Shown here: positions 28,556 to 38,551 of the stretch, piece after piece
How positions within the stretch are numbered: position 1 is the stretch's first letter
Layout of the letters: each line of letters begins with the position of its first letter
Source of the DNA: Bradyrhizobium sp. CCGUVB1N3
GTDB lineage: Bacteria > Pseudomonadota > Alphaproteobacteria > Rhizobiales > Xanthobacteraceae
Length of the DNA: 64,000 bases
Direction of reading: 5' to 3'
Assembly: GCF_024199925.1 (NCBI RefSeq)
Contig: NZ_JANADR010000001.1
Location: 2,046,001 to 2,110,000 of the forward strand
Notes under the pieces: model-generated
What the model saw: only the letters and a program-made list of their open reading frames with translations
What the model was told of the DNA's origin: nothing
Databases searched by the model: none
Made by a program: the position numbers and the translations under genes

Positions 28556-29329
28556 ATGGACGATCAGCGACGACCTAGCGCTCTGGTGACAGGAGCGGGG
28601 CGCGGTATCGGCCGCGCCATCGCGCTCGCGCTATCGAGCGCCGGCTTCTCGATCATCGTGAATGATCTTCCTGGCTCGGAAGATCTCGACGAGACCCTGG
28701 CAGCGATCCGCCAAAGCGGTGGGGATGCGAGGGCCGTCAACCTGGATATCTCGCAGGTCGAGCAGCACCATCAATTTGTGGACGAAGCCTGGAATGCCTT
28801 TGGCGGCATCGACTGCCTCGTCAACAATGCTGGCGTATCCGTGAGCGTCCGCGACGATCTCTTGAGGATGACGCCGGAGAGCTATGACCGCGTCATGAAG
28901 ATCAACCTGCGCGGTCCTTTCTTCCTGACCCAGGAGGTCGCGCGGCGGATGATCGGCGCGCAATCGCCCCACTTTCGCAGCATCATCACGATCTCGTCGA
29001 TCAATGCCGAATTCGCCTCGATTGACCGCGGCGAGTACTGCGTCTCGAAGACGGGCTTGTCCATGATGGCCCGGCTTTTCGCGATCCGGCTCGCCGATCA
29101 CGGCATCGGGTCCTACGAGCTTCGGCCAGGGATCATCCGAACGCAGATGACTGCAGTCGCCAAGGACAAGTACGACCGGCTCATTGGCGAAGGTCTCACG
29201 CCCATCAAGCGCTGGGGTGAGCCCGAGGATATCGGAAAGGCCGTCGCCACCTTGGCGACAGGCCAGCTCGGCTATTCGACGGGAGACGTCATCCACGTCG
29301 ATGGCGGCCTGGCGCTGCGGAAACTCTGA
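28556..29329 (+). CDS. short-chain dehydrogenase/reductase (FabG type)
   Basis: A 257-residue SDR. The cofactor motif is ALVTGAGRGIGRAIALALSS near residue 10, NNAGVS is present, and the catalytic tetrad includes the Ser of ITISSINAE and YCVSK (Tyr and Lys). The C-terminal end has HVDGGLALRKL, the usual DGG strand. It is divergent from the LacI gene and probably shares its regulator, so a role in the same sugar or polyol pathway is likely. The ATG at 28556 follows GGAGGG; an upstream in-frame ATG at 28508 lies next to operator O2 and is less likely. Confidence 0.9.
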   Translation: MDDQRRPSALVTGAGRGIGRAIALALSSAGFSIIVNDLPGSEDLDETLAAIRQSGGDARAVNLDISQVEQHHQFVDEAWNAFGGIDCLVNNAGVSVSVRDDLLRMTPESYDRVMKINLRGPFFLTQEVARRMIGAQSPHFRSIITISSINAEFASIDRGEYCVSKTGLSMMARLFAIRLADHGIGSYELRPGIIRTQMTAVAKDKYDRLIGEGLTPIKRWGEPEDIGKAVATLATGQLGYSTGDVIHVDGGLALRKL

Positions 29330-29350
29330 CGGCGGAAGCAAGCCTCTCGC

Positions 29351-30648
29351 CTACACAATCCCCGCCGACGTCCCGGCGATGGCGGGACGCTCCCTAGCCT
29401 TTTGCGCCCGATAGCCTGATGCGCGATAGGCCGCGATCGGCGCGATCGCACCGCCGGCGCGCAGGCGGGCAATGGCGAGCAGCGGCGAGACGTCGGTCGT
29501 GAAGGCGCGTTTCAATTCGAGATGCGCACCGAGCGCGTCATTGGCTTCTTGCGCCGCTTCGAGCGCCGCGCGATCGACGATCAGCGCCTGCGCATAGGCG
29601 CGCTGTAACTCGATCGCGGATTGCATGAGGCTCTCGATCGGATCGGTCACGTTATGCGACTGGTCAATCATATAAGCGGGGGCGAAGCCTTTTGCCTTGC
29701 GGCGTTCGGCATCGATCAGCTCGTTGAAGACGAGAAACAGTCGGAACGGCTCGACCGAGCCGCTGTCGAGATCGTCGTCGCCATACTTTGAATCGTTGAA
29801 ATGGAAGCCTGCGAGCTTCCCGAAGCGAACGAGCCGGGCGACGACCTGCTCGATGTTCACGTTCGGCGCATGATGGCCGAGGTCGACGAGGCAATGCGCC
29901 TTGGGCCCGAGCTCCTGCGCGACCGCAAAACTCGTGCCCCAATCCGAGATCACGGTCGAGTAGAACGCCGGCTCGTAGAGCTTGTGCTCGAGGAACACCC
30001 GCCAGTCGGCGGGGAGTGCGGCGACGATCTCGCGCATCGCGTCGATATAACGGTCGAGCGCCTTGGTCAGATTCGATTGGCCGGCAAAGTTCGAGCCGTC
30101 GGCGATCCAGACAGTCAGCGCCTTCGAGCCGAGCTTGCGGCCGATCTCGATGCATTCGATATTGTGCGCGATCGCCTGAGCGCGCACGCGCGCATCCGTA
30201 TGCGACAGCGAACCGAACTTGTACGAAAGCTCCTGTCCCGGCTGGTCCTGGAACGTATTGGAGTTGACCGCGTCGAAGGCAAGGCCGTGCGTCGCGGCCT
30301 TTTCACGCAAGGCGGCATAGTCGTCGACCTTGTCCCACGGAATGTGCGGCGAGATGGTCGGAGTCGCCCGCGCCAATTGTTGGATCACGGCACAATCGTC
30401 GATTTTCTCGAAGACATTGCGCGGCTCACCCGGCCCTGGAAAGCGGGCGAACCGCGTGCCACCTGTGCCGACGCCCAGGTCGGAATGGCGACGCCGAAGG
30501 CCATGACTTTCTGCACCAACGCGTCCGCGTCGATCCCGTGCCGCGCCAGCGCGCGCTTCAGAGCGTCGAAGTCTTCGGTGGTCGCGTCTTCGAGCCGCGC
30601 GTTCTGGTCGGCGATGAAATCGGCGCTGATCGAGAACGGCGTGCTCAT
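29351..30648 (-). pseudogene. rhaI: L-rhamnose isomerase, frameshifted by one base
   Basis: The gene is the RhaI-type L-rhamnose isomerase of rhizobia and pseudomonads (about 430 residues), which converts L-rhamnose to L-rhamnulose. The first 58 codons (MSTPFSISADFIADQNARLE to MAFGVAIPTW) are in one frame. The rest, from GVGTGGTRFARFPGPGEPRN through HIPWDKVDDYAALREKAATH, FLEHKLYEPAFYSTV and LVDLGHHAPNVNIEQVVAR to the end, is in another. Restoring one C in the run CCC at 30474-30476 (a G on the coding strand) joins the two into 432 residues with no other change. Its ATG overlaps the rhaD stop (ATGA). A base-call error is at least as likely as a true mutation. Confidence 0.85.
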
Positions 30649-32741
30649 CGCGTGAAGGCCTGGGCATTGCCGGCGTCGACATTGAGGATGTTGCCGGTCG
30701 ATTTGGCCGAAAGGTCGGACGCGAAGAAATAGACACCCTCGGCGATATCCTCGGGGAAAACCGACAGTTTGAGCATCGAGCGCTGGCGATAGACTTCCTC
30801 GAGTTGGTCTTCGGCGACCTTGTTGGACGCCGCACGCTGCTGACGCCACTCGCCTTCCCAGATCTTCGAACCGCGCAGCACCGCATCCGGATTGACGGTG
30901 TTGACGCGGATGCCATGCGCCGCGCCTTCCAGCGCCAAGCAGCGGGCGAGATGGATCTCCGACGCCTTGGCGGCGCAATAGGCCGAAGCGCCAGCCGAAG
31001 CGGCAAGGCCGTTCTTCGAAGCGACGAAGATGATGGCGCCGCCGATGTTCTGGCGCTGCATCAGCCGGAACGCCTCGCGCGAGACGAGGAAATAGCCCGT
31101 GGCGAGAATGTCCATGTTCTTCTGCCACAGCCCAAGACTCGTGTCCTCGACCGGCGAGGCCGAGGCGATCCCGGCATTCGAGACGACGATGTCGACACCG
31201 CCAAAGGCGCGAGCGGTCTCTTCGAACGAGGCGACAACCCCCGCCTCGTCGGTAACATCAAGCTTCACGCCGATCGCCGCGTCGCGGCCATGGCGCTTCG
31301 TAATCGCCGCAACGCGCTCGCTCAGCGCCTTCTCGTCGATATCGGCAACGACGAGGCACGCGCCTTCGCCGAGCAGCCGCTGCGCGGTCGCCCCGCCAAT
31401 GCCGCCGGCACCGCCGGTCACATAGGCGATCCGCCCGGCAAGCGATTTCGGCTTGGGCATGCGCTGGAGCTTGGCCTCTTCCAGCAGCCAGTATTCGATG
31501 TTGAAGGCCTCCTGCTCGGCGAGGCCGACATAGGCGCTGACGCCCGAGGCGCCGCGCATGACGTTGATGGCGTTCACGTAGAACTCGGCCGCAACGCGCG
31601 CCGTCGCCTTGTCCTTGGCAAACGTGAACATGCCGATTCCCGGCACGAGATATACGACCGCATTGGGATCGCGCATCGCCGGCGAGTTCGGATGCTTGCA
31701 GCGCTCGTAATAGGCGGCGTAGTCGCGCCGGTAGGCGGCGAGAACGTCGTCGAGGCCGGCGATCACCTCGTCGAGATTGTCGCGCACGGGATCGTAGGGC
31801 AGCAGCAATGGTCGGATCTTGGTGCGCAGAAAGTGATCCGGACAGGAGGTGCCGAGCGGCGCCAGCTTCGTGAGCGCGCTGGAGTTGACGAACTCCAGCA
31901 CTTCCGGGGCATCGGTGAAATGGCCGATCTTGCGCTCGTCGGTGGAGATCTTGCCGCGGATCAGCGGCATTAGCCTGGCCGCGATCGCGCGACGCTTCTC
32001 CGGCAAGGCCGTTTGGACCTTGGCGCCGCCGAAAGCCGGCTTCCGCTCATGCGCCGCAAGCCAATCGGCGGCCTGCTGGATCACGCGCAAGGTCATCTCG
32101 TAACAGGCTTTCGACGTCTCGGCCCAGGTGAAGAGCCCGTGCCCGCCAAGAACGACGCCGACATAGTCGGGATGGCGCGCGGCCATCTCGCCGAGTTTCA
32201 GGCCGAGATCGAAACCCGGCCGCTGCCACGGCAGGAACCCGAGCTTGCCGCCGAAAACCTCGCGGGTCAGACGCTCGGCGTCGACTGAGGCGGCAATGGC
32301 GATGACCGCGTCGGCATGGACATGATCGACATGCCGGTGCGGCACGAAGGCGTGCAAGGGCGTATCGATCGAAGTCGCGCGCGGATTGAGATCGAAGGTG
32401 CAGTGATTGAACAAGGCGACCATCTCGTCCTCATGGGCGAGGCCGCGATAGAGGCCTTTCAGGCTCTCGAGCTTGTCGAGGTACAGCGTCGAAAAACCAT
32501 CGCGCTTCATCGAGCCGAGGTCGCCGCCCGACCCTTTGACCCAGAGCACGCGAACGTTCGCACGCGTCAGCGGATCCTTCATCTCGATCTTGGCCGAGGT
32601 GTTGCCGCCGCCGAAATTGGTGATGCGCAGATCGGCCCCGAGCAGGTTCGAGCGATACAGCAATTGACCTGCTTCATCGAGTCCGGCGGCGAGCGCGTCG
32701 TCCCATAGATTTGGCAGGGGCGTGGCCGCGACCTCGCTCAT
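30645..32741 (-). CDS. rhaD: bifunctional rhamnulose-1-phosphate aldolase/short-chain dehydrogenase
   Basis: A 698-residue two-domain protein. Residues 1-430 are a class II aldolase domain (NLLGADLRITNFGGGNTSAK, HADAVIAIAASVDAERL, GHGLFTWAETSKACYE). Residues 440-698 are an SDR domain with YVTGGAGGIGGATAQRLLGE, NAGIAS and the active site YCAAKASE. The aldolase splits rhamnulose-1-phosphate into dihydroxyacetone phosphate and lactaldehyde, and the SDR probably oxidises the lactaldehyde. This fusion is the RhaD form of rhizobia. The start at 32741 has GGGAGG just upstream. It is divergent from rhaR and coupled to rhaI. Confidence 0.95.
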   Translation of the reverse strand: MSEVAATPLPNLWDDALAAGLDEAGQLLYRSNLLGADLRITNFGGGNTSAKIEMKDPLTRANVRVLWVKGSGGDLGSMKRDGFSTLYLDKLESLKGLYRGLAHEDEMVALFNHCTFDLNPRATSIDTPLHAFVPHRHVDHVHADAVIAIAASVDAERLTREVFGGKLGFLPWQRPGFDLGLKLGEMAARHPDYVGVVLGGHGLFTWAETSKACYEMTLRVIQQAADWLAAHERKPAFGGAKVQTALPEKRRAIAARLMPLIRGKISTDERKIGHFTDAPEVLEFVNSSALTKLAPLGTSCPDHFLRTKIRPLLLPYDPVRDNLDEVIAGLDDVLAAYRRDYAAYYERCKHPNSPAMRDPNAVVYLVPGIGMFTFAKDKATARVAAEFYVNAINVMRGASGVSAYVGLAEQEAFNIEYWLLEEAKLQRMPKPKSLAGRIAYVTGGAGGIGGATAQRLLGEGACLVVADIDEKALSERVAAITKRHGRDAAIGVKLDVTDEAGVVASFEETARAFGGVDIVVSNAGIASASPVEDTSLGLWQKNMDILATGYFLVSREAFRLMQRQNIGGAIIFVASKNGLAASAGASAYCAAKASEIHLARCLALEGAAHGIRVNTVNPDAVLRGSKIWEGEWRQQRAASNKVAEDQLEEVYRQRSMLKLSVFPEDIAEGVYFFASDLSAKSTGNILNVDAGNAQAFTR

Positions 32742-32788
32742 TAGGCATCCTCCCTGTGCTTGATCTCTGGGCAGCTTAGGCCACGGAT

Positions 32789-32838
32789 TCAATCAAGGTC
32801 AATCACCGACACTCAACACTGCGACGCAATATGATTGA
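32789..32838. promoter_or_regulatory. TCAATCA repeats between rhaD and rhaR (DeoR operator candidate)
   Basis: TCAATCA occurs at 32789-32795 and again at 32799-32805, exactly 10 bases apart, on one face of the helix. The inverted form TGATTGA is at 32832-32838. A weaker TTGATCGAATTTGA follows up to about 32864. DeoR-family repressors bind repeated sites of this sort in divergent sugar-gene promoters. RhaR is encoded next door at 32926. Confidence 0.5.
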
Positions 32839-32925
32839 CGCAGCGCGATATTGATCGAATTTGACGGTTTGCAGTTGACCGCTGGTCGAGAGCGTGACCT
32901 ATTTGCGGGCAAAAGGGAGGACGAC

Positions 32926-33738
32926 GTGCACGAGCGGGAACGCTGGCAGGTCATCAAGGCACTCTTGCGCGAGCGGTCGCTGGTGCGCATCGCCGACGCT
33001 TGTCGCGCGACCGGCGTCTCAGAGGCTTCCATACGACGCGATTTCGCCAGGCTCGCCGAGCAAGGCGTCGCGATAAGGGTGCACGGCGGACTCGAAGCCC
33101 TGCCGGAAACCGCCAGCGCACCGGGCGACGTCCTCTCCCTTGCCACCCGCTCCTTTGACGTCAGCCAGACCCTCAATATCGATGCCAAGCGCGCCATTGC
33201 GAAAGCGGCAGTCGCCCTGTGCGCCGACGGCGAGACGATCATCATCAATGGCGGCACGACCACCTATCAGATGGGCGAATATCTGCGCGAGCGCCGCCTG
33301 AAGGTGTTGACCAATTCCTATCTGCTCGCCGACGCGCTGATCCACACGTCGAAATGCCGCGTCGCCTTGCCGGGCGGCGAGGTCTATCGTGAGCAGGGCA
33401 TGATCGTCTCGCCCTTTGACGAGGATGCGATCCAGCACTATTCGGCGACGCGGATGTTCATGAGTGCGATCTCGATCGGACCGCTCGGCGTGATCGAGGG
33501 CGATCCCCTGCTCGCCCGCGCCGAATCCAAACTGCTGAAGCGTGCCGACAAGCTGATCGTGCTCGCCGATTCCTCGAAATTCGTCTCGCGCGGCAGCCTC
33601 GTCGTCTGTCCCCTCTCGCGCATCGATACGCTGATCACCGATTCCGATGCGCCGAGCGACGCACTCGACATGCTGCGCGCGCACGGTGTCCGCGTCGTGG
33701 TCGTCGATGCAGCCGCTCAAACAGATGCGGCGGCGTGA
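32926..33738 (+). CDS. rhaR: DeoR-family regulator of rhamnose catabolism
   Basis: A 270-residue repressor. The DeoR helix-turn-helix is at residues 3-58, with VIKALLRERSLVRIADACRA, TGVSEASIRRDFARLAEQGV and IRVHGGLEAL. The C-terminal sugar-phosphate-sensing domain has IIINGGTTTYQMGEYL, LTNSYLLADALI and the final ADSSKFVSRGSLVVCPLSRI, typical of DeoR proteins that sense phosphorylated sugar intermediates. The start is GTG at 32926, set by GGGAGG five bases upstream; the frame upstream has no family sequence. It heads the rightward rha operon. Confidence 0.9.
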   Translation: MHERERWQVIKALLRERSLVRIADACRATGVSEASIRRDFARLAEQGVAIRVHGGLEALPETASAPGDVLSLATRSFDVSQTLNIDAKRAIAKAAVALCADGETIIINGGTTTYQMGEYLRERRLKVLTNSYLLADALIHTSKCRVALPGGEVYREQGMIVSPFDEDAIQHYSATRMFMSAISIGPLGVIEGDPLLARAESKLLKRADKLIVLADSSKFVSRGSLVVCPLSRIDTLITDSDAPSDALDMLRAHGVRVVVVDAAAQTDAAA

Positions 33739-33740
33739 CC

Positions 33741-35282
33741 ATGACAACGGACGCGCACAGTGAAACTCCCAAGGCGCCGCTTCTGTCGGTGCGCGCGGTC
33801 GAGAAGACCTTTCCGGGCGTACGGGCGCTGTCCGGCGTCTCGTTCGATGCTGCCAGGGGCGAAGTCCACGCCTTGCTCGGCGAGAACGGCGCCGGCAAGT
33901 CGACGCTGATCAAGATCGTCTCCGGCGTATTCCCGCCCGATCGCGGCGAGGTGCTCGTGGACGGCAAGCCGGTCGACCTCGCGCGGCCGGACGATGCACG
34001 GCGCACCGGCATCGCCACGATCTATCAAGAGCTGCTGCTGTTCCCGGAGCTCACGGTTGCCGAAAATATCTTCATGGGGCATGCGCCGCGCGCTGGCCTC
34101 CGCCGGATCGACTGGCGGGCGATGCGGGAGAAGACGAATGCGCTGCTCGCCTCGCTCGAGATTCATGACCTGGAGCCAGACCGCATCGTCGGCTCGCTCA
34201 GCGTCGGCAATCGCCAGCGCGTCGAAATCCTGCGCGCGCTGTCGCAAGACGCGCGCATCCTGATCATGGACGAGCCCACCGCGGCCCTGACCGAGTACGA
34301 CGTGACGCGGCTCTTCGACATCGTGCGCAAGCTGAAAGCCCGCGGGGTCGCCGTGATCTATATCAGCCATCGGCTCGATGAGATCTTCGCGATCGCCGAT
34401 CGTGTCACTGTGCTGCGCGATGGCGCGCATGTCGCGACCAAGCGCGTCGCCGATACGGACTCGGCCGAGCTCGTCCAATTGATGGTCGGCCGCAGGATCG
34501 AAAGCCTGTTCCCCAAGATCACGGTTCCGATCGGCAAGCCGGTGCTGGAGGTGAAAGACCTCGAACGACGGCCGCTGACGAGAAGCGTCTCGCTCACGGT
34601 GCGCGCCGGCGAGATCGTCGGCCTTGCCGGCCTGGTCGGCTCGGGTCGCAGCGAGCTCGCGCAAACCATTTTCGGCGTCACGCCGGCCGATGACGGCGAA
34701 ATCCGGATCACCGGGCAGCAAGTCGACATTCGCTCGCCGGCACAGGCGCGGTCCCTGGGCCTCGCCTATGTCCCCGAGGATCGCGGCACACAGGGCCTGG
34801 TGCGGCCGATGACGGTGCGCGAGAACTTCAGCCTCGCTGCGCTTGGCAAGGTCGCATTCGGCGGCTTCATCGATCGCGGCGCCGAGCGCAAGCTCGCAAG
34901 CGACGGTGTCAAGCGCTTTGCGGTCAAGACGAGCTCGCTCGAGCAGAGCGCAGGCAAGCTCTCCGGCGGCAATCAACAGAAGATCGTGCTCGGCAAATGG
35001 CTGGCCAACGGGCCGAAACTGTTGATCCTCGACGAGCCGACGCGCGGCATCGATGTAGGCGCCAAGGCGGAGATCCATCGGCTGATGGGCGAGCTTGCGG
35101 CCCAGGGACTTGCCATCCTGATGATTTCGAGCGAGCTGCCAGAGGTGCTCGGCATGAGCGACCGCATCCTCGTGATGCGCGAAGGCCGTATCGTAGCCGA
35201 ATTCTCGCGCGAAGCAGCAACCCAGGAGTCGATCGGCGCAGCGATGATGGGCAGTCATGAAAACGCGGAGAAAGCGGCATGA
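33741..35282 (+). CDS. rhaT: rhamnose ABC transporter ATP-binding protein
   Basis: A 513-residue double ATPase of the CUT2 class, like RbsA. The first cassette has [32 protein letters not shown] and [12 protein letters not shown]. The second has a degenerate Walker A ([17 protein letters not shown]) with [15 protein letters not shown] and [14 protein letters not shown], the usual asymmetry of this class. It starts three bases after the rhaR stop; GTG at 33735 is another possible start. Its stop overlaps the first permease start (ATGA). Confidence 0.93.
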   Translation: MTTDAHSETPKAPLLSVRAVEKTFPGVRALSGVSFDAARGEVHALLGENGAGKSTLIKIVSGVFPPDRGEVLVDGKPVDLARPDDARRTGIATIYQELLLFPELTVAENIFMGHAPRAGLRRIDWRAMREKTNALLASLEIHDLEPDRIVGSLSVGNRQRVEILRALSQDARILIMDEPTAALTEYDVTRLFDIVRKLKARGVAVIYISHRLDEIFAIADRVTVLRDGAHVATKRVADTDSAELVQLMVGRRIESLFPKITVPIGKPVLEVKDLERRPLTRSVSLTVRAGEIVGLAGLVGSGRSELAQTIFGVTPADDGEIRITGQQVDIRSPAQARSLGLAYVPEDRGTQGLVRPMTVRENFSLAALGKVAFGGFIDRGAERKLASDGVKRFAVKTSSLEQSAGKLSGGNQQKIVLGKWLANGPKLLILDEPTRGIDVGAKAEIHRLMGELAAQGLAILMISSELPEVLGMSDRILVMREGRIVAEFSREAATQESIGAAMMGSHENAEKAA

Positions 35283-36265
35283 CGGCGGTGACCATAACCG
35301 GTGCCGAGGCTGATCCACGGCGGCGGCTGAAGGTGCTTGCCTCGCAGGAAGCTCTGCTCGCAATCGCGGTGATCGGCCTTGCCATCGCCGTCGGCCTTTA
35401 CAATCCGCGCTTTCTGGCGGCGCGCAATCTTTCCGACGTGTTGCTCGGCAACGCCTATATCGCCGTCGCCGCAGTCGGCATGTCGATGGTGATCGTTTCC
35501 GGCAACATCGATATTTCCGTTGGCGCGCTGATCGGCGTCCTGGCGACGATCAGCGGCACTCTGGCGGTGAACGGCGCGCCGATTGTGGTCGCCTGGCTGG
35601 CAGCGCTCGTTGCCGGCGTCCTCGTGATGGCCTTGCAGGGCGCCATCATCGCCTATCTGCGCATTCCGGCGATCGTGGTTACTCTCGGTATGCTGTCGAT
35701 CCTCAAAGGCGGCCTGATCAGCGTCACCGGCGGCAAATGGATCACCGACCTGCCCGACAGTTTCCATCTCGCCGATATTGAACTTTTCGGTGTGCTGCCC
35801 TTTCCGGTTTTTCTCATGATCCTGGCAACGATCCTGGCCGCCTTGTGGATGCGCTATTCGGCCTCGGGCCGCGCCATCTACGCGGTCGGCGGCAACGCCG
35901 AAGCGGCGCGGCTCTGCGGCATTTCGCAGCCACGCACGATCGTAATGGTCTTCGCGCTGCACGGCTTCTTTGCCGGGGCGGCCGCCCTGCTCTATGCAAC
36001 GCAGTTGCGCGTCATCCAGTCGACCGTGCCGCCCAATCTCGAGCTGACGATCATCACCGCATCGGTCGTCGGAGGCGTCAGCATCCTCGGCGGCGTCGGC
36101 ACGGTAGTCGGCTCGACCCTTGCCGCCGTACTGATCGCCGAGATCGCCAGCGCGCTGGTCTTCATCGACGTCTCGCCCTACTGGATCCGCGCGGTCCAGG
36201 GTGTGCTCATCCTCGTGACCGTGATCGCCGACATTCTGCGGCGCCGGCGCATGGCCGGAGCATGA
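35279..36265 (+). CDS. rhaP: rhamnose ABC transporter permease
   Basis: A 328-residue membrane protein of the CUT2 class with about eight to ten helices. It has NLSDVLLGNAYIAVAAVGM and MVIVSGNIDISVGALIGVLA, the conserved GxIDLSVG motif of Rbs/Ara/Rha permeases, and ASVVGGVSILGGVGTVVGST near the end. Overlaps at both ends (ATGA) tie it to the ATPase and the second permease. Confidence 0.93.
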   Translation: MTAVTITGAEADPRRRLKVLASQEALLAIAVIGLAIAVGLYNPRFLAARNLSDVLLGNAYIAVAAVGMSMVIVSGNIDISVGALIGVLATISGTLAVNGAPIVVAWLAALVAGVLVMALQGAIIAYLRIPAIVVTLGMLSILKGGLISVTGGKWITDLPDSFHLADIELFGVLPFPVFLMILATILAALWMRYSASGRAIYAVGGNAEAARLCGISQPRTIVMVFALHGFFAGAAALLYATQLRVIQSTVPPNLELTIITASVVGGVSILGGVGTVVGSTLAAVLIAEIASALVFIDVSPYWIRAVQGVLILVTVIADILRRRRMAGA

Positions 36266-37254
36266 GCGCCATGAGCGAAATCCCCCTCCCCCACACCGCC
36301 AAGCGTGTCGTGCCATGGTGGCTGCTGCGCCACGAGACCATGCTCGCAGTGATCCTGCTCGTTGCGTTGATCGTGCTCGGGGGCTTGAACAACCGCTTTC
36401 TCACGCTCGACAATCTGCTCAATCAAGGCAGGCTGACGACCGAGGTCGGGCTGATCGCGCTGCCGATGACCTTCATCATCATCACCGGCGGCATCGACCT
36501 CTCGGTCGGCTCGATCGTCGGGCTCTGCGCGATCCTGCTCGGCTATTCCTGGAAGATTTTCGGCTTTCCCTTGCCGCTGGCGATCTGCTTCTCGTTGCTC
36601 GTCGGTGCCGCGGCGGGTTTCCTCAACGGGATCGTCATCACCAAAGTGAAAGTGCCGCCGCTGATCATGACGATCGCGACGCTCGCCCTCTACCGCGGCC
36701 TCGCCGAGGGGATCAGCCAGGCGCGTTCGGTGCGCGGCTACCCGGAATGGTTCTACTTCATCGGACAGGAAAATTTTTTCGGCGTGCCGGCGCAGCTCTG
36801 GCTCTTGCTGATCGCGATCGTGGTCGCGGCAATCGTTCTTGACCGCACCACTTTCGGCCGGACGCTCTATGCGATCGGCAACAACGAGACCGCCGCGCGC
36901 TTTTCCGGTTTGCCGGTCGATCGCGTCAAGCTGATCATCTACACGCTATCGGGCTTCATGGCCGGCCTTTCCGCTTGTGTTCTCGTCTCGCGCGTGACCA
37001 CGACCCGCTCGGACATGGGGATCGGCTATGAGCTCGACGTGATCGCAGCGGTGGTGCTCGGCGGCACCAGCATCTTCGGAGGCGTCGGCACGATCTGGGG
37101 CACGGTGGTCGGCCTAGCGATGATCCAGCTCTTGAAGAACGGCCTGGCCCTGACCGGCGTCAAGGGCGACGCGACGATCGTGGTCATCGGCACGGTGCTC
37201 ATCCTTTCAACTCTTGTGGCGAGTTCGCTCCAGCGGCGACGCGAGGGCGTTTGA
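36262..37254 (+). CDS. rhaQ: rhamnose ABC transporter permease
   Basis: A 330-residue CUT2 permease, paralogous to the previous gene. The core is PMTFIIITGGIDLSVGSIVG, then NGIVITKVKVPPLIMTIATL and AAVVLGGTSIFGGVGTIWGT. The frame is open well upstream inside rhaP, but the real start is the ATG at 36262, which overlaps the rhaP stop; a second ATG nine bases later is possible. With rhaP it makes a heterodimeric channel. Confidence 0.92.
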   Translation: MSAMSEIPLPHTAKRVVPWWLLRHETMLAVILLVALIVLGGLNNRFLTLDNLLNQGRLTTEVGLIALPMTFIIITGGIDLSVGSIVGLCAILLGYSWKIFGFPLPLAICFSLLVGAAAGFLNGIVITKVKVPPLIMTIATLALYRGLAEGISQARSVRGYPEWFYFIGQENFFGVPAQLWLLLIAIVVAAIVLDRTTFGRTLYAIGNNETAARFSGLPVDRVKLIIYTLSGFMAGLSACVLVSRVTTTRSDMGIGYELDVIAAVVLGGTSIFGGVGTIWGTVVGLAMIQLLKNGLALTGVKGDATIVVIGTVLILSTLVASSLQRRREGV

Positions 37255-37304
37255 TGGCGTGTCTGGCCGCGAAAAAAGCGGCTTCAACATGGGAGGAAAA
37301 CAAA

Positions 37305-38420
37305 ATGAAACTCGGATTAGCTGCTGCATTCCTCGGCGCGACGCTGCTGGCCGGAACGGCCTCGGCCGCGGACAAGAGATGGGACGGTGCGGACGACCTG
37401 CCGGTCAATCCGCTTGCCTGTTCGGCTGGCGAGGCCAACGCCGCGCCCGCGGCCAAGCCTTATGACGGCGGCCGGCCAACCAACGCGGCCGACAAGGCCG
37501 GCAAACCGATCACGCTGGTCGACGTGCCGAAGCTGATCGGCATCGGTTATTTCAACGCGACGTCGAAAGGCATGCAGGACGCCGCCAAGGCGCTCGGCAA
37601 TGTCACGGTGAAGACCGACGGCCCGACCGAAGCCAAGATCGACGAGCAGATCAAGTTCATCGACAATTACATCACCAGCGGCGTCGACGGCATTCTCTTC
37701 GCCGCCAACGATCCAGTGGCGATCGCGCCGGTGCTTAAGAAGGCGCTGTCGAAGGGCATCCATGTCGTCGGCTATGACGCCAACTCGACGCCGGATGCGC
37801 GCGAATGGTTCGTCAACCAGGCCGAGTTCAACGGCATCGCCAAGGCGATGATGGACTCGATGGCCACGGAGGCCGGCGAGGACAAGAGCTTTGCGATCGT
37901 CACCTCGACCTTCACCACGCCGAACCAGGCACGCTGGATCGCCGAGATGTGGGCCTATGCGCAGAAGTGTCATCCCAAGCTGAAATGGCTTGAGACAGTC
38001 GAGGCGCAGGAGGACAACAACCTGTCCTTCAACCAGGCGACGACGCTGATCAACAAGCATGGCGACAAGCTCGCTGGCCTGTTCGGCATGACCTCGGTCG
38101 CGACGCCCGCTTCGGCGGAAGCCGTGACCAAGGCCAAGCTCTGCGGCAAGGTGGCGGTGGTCGGCCTTGCCACCCCCAATGCGATGAAGCCGTATGTCAA
38201 CGCGGACTGCGTCAAGTCGGTCGTGCTCTGGAATCCAGTCGATCTCGGCTATGCCGCGACCTACGTGATGCGTGCCGTGGTCGACGGCAGCCTGAAGCCC
38301 GGCGCGACCTCGGTGGACGCGGGCAAGCTCGGCAAGCTGAACGTGGTCAATGGCAGCGAGATCCTGCTTGGCTCGCCCTTCATCTTCACGAAGCAGAACA
38401 TCAAGGACTTCGACTTCTGA
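37305..38420 (+). CDS. rhaS: rhamnose-binding periplasmic protein
   Basis: A 371-residue CUT2 binding protein with a signal peptide (MKLGLAAAFLGATLLAGTASA). The fold signature runs ITLVDVPKLIGIGYFNATSK, GVDGILFAANDPVAIAPVLK and HVVGYDANSTPDAREWFVNQ. RhaS proteins bind L-rhamnose for import; the assignment rests on the locus and class. GGGAGGAAAACAAA gives a strong ribosome site before the ATG at 37305. The gene lies after the permeases, whereas in the Rhizobium leguminosarum locus it comes before the ATPase. A hairpin follows. Confidence 0.9.
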   Translation: MKLGLAAAFLGATLLAGTASAADKRWDGADDLPVNPLACSAGEANAAPAAKPYDGGRPTNAADKAGKPITLVDVPKLIGIGYFNATSKGMQDAAKALGNVTVKTDGPTEAKIDEQIKFIDNYITSGVDGILFAANDPVAIAPVLKKALSKGIHVVGYDANSTPDAREWFVNQAEFNGIAKAMMDSMATEAGEDKSFAIVTSTFTTPNQARWIAEMWAYAQKCHPKLKWLETVEAQEDNNLSFNQATTLINKHGDKLAGLFGMTSVATPASAEAVTKAKLCGKVAVVGLATPNAMKPYVNADCVKSVVLWNPVDLGYAATYVMRAVVDGSLKPGATSVDAGKLGKLNVVNGSEILLGSPFIFTKQNIKDFDF

Positions 38421-38477
38421 TCCGGACAGGTCGCCCGGCCGCAGAACGCGGTCGGGCGACGCACTCTTGTCCTCCGC

Positions 38478-38501
38478 TGTCATGGCCGTAAGGCCATGAC
38501 A
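38478..38501 (+). promoter_or_regulatory. stem-loop between rhaS and rhaK
   Basis: TGTCATGGCC (38478-38487) and GGCCATGACA (38492-38501) are a perfect 10-bp stem capped by the GNRA-type tetraloop GTAA. It lies 58 bases after the binding-protein stop and 51 before the kinase start. No T-tract follows. It probably protects the rhaS message or limits read-through into the kinase. Confidence 0.65.
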
Positions 38502-38551
38502 CGGCGGTGATGTTTGCTTGTCGAGATGTTCCATCTGCCTTGAGCTTGACG

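Noticed and set aside
33717..35363. 548-residue open frame opposite the rhamnose ATPase gene
   Set aside because: Antisense shadow of a double ABC ATPase with clear Walker motifs on the plus strand.
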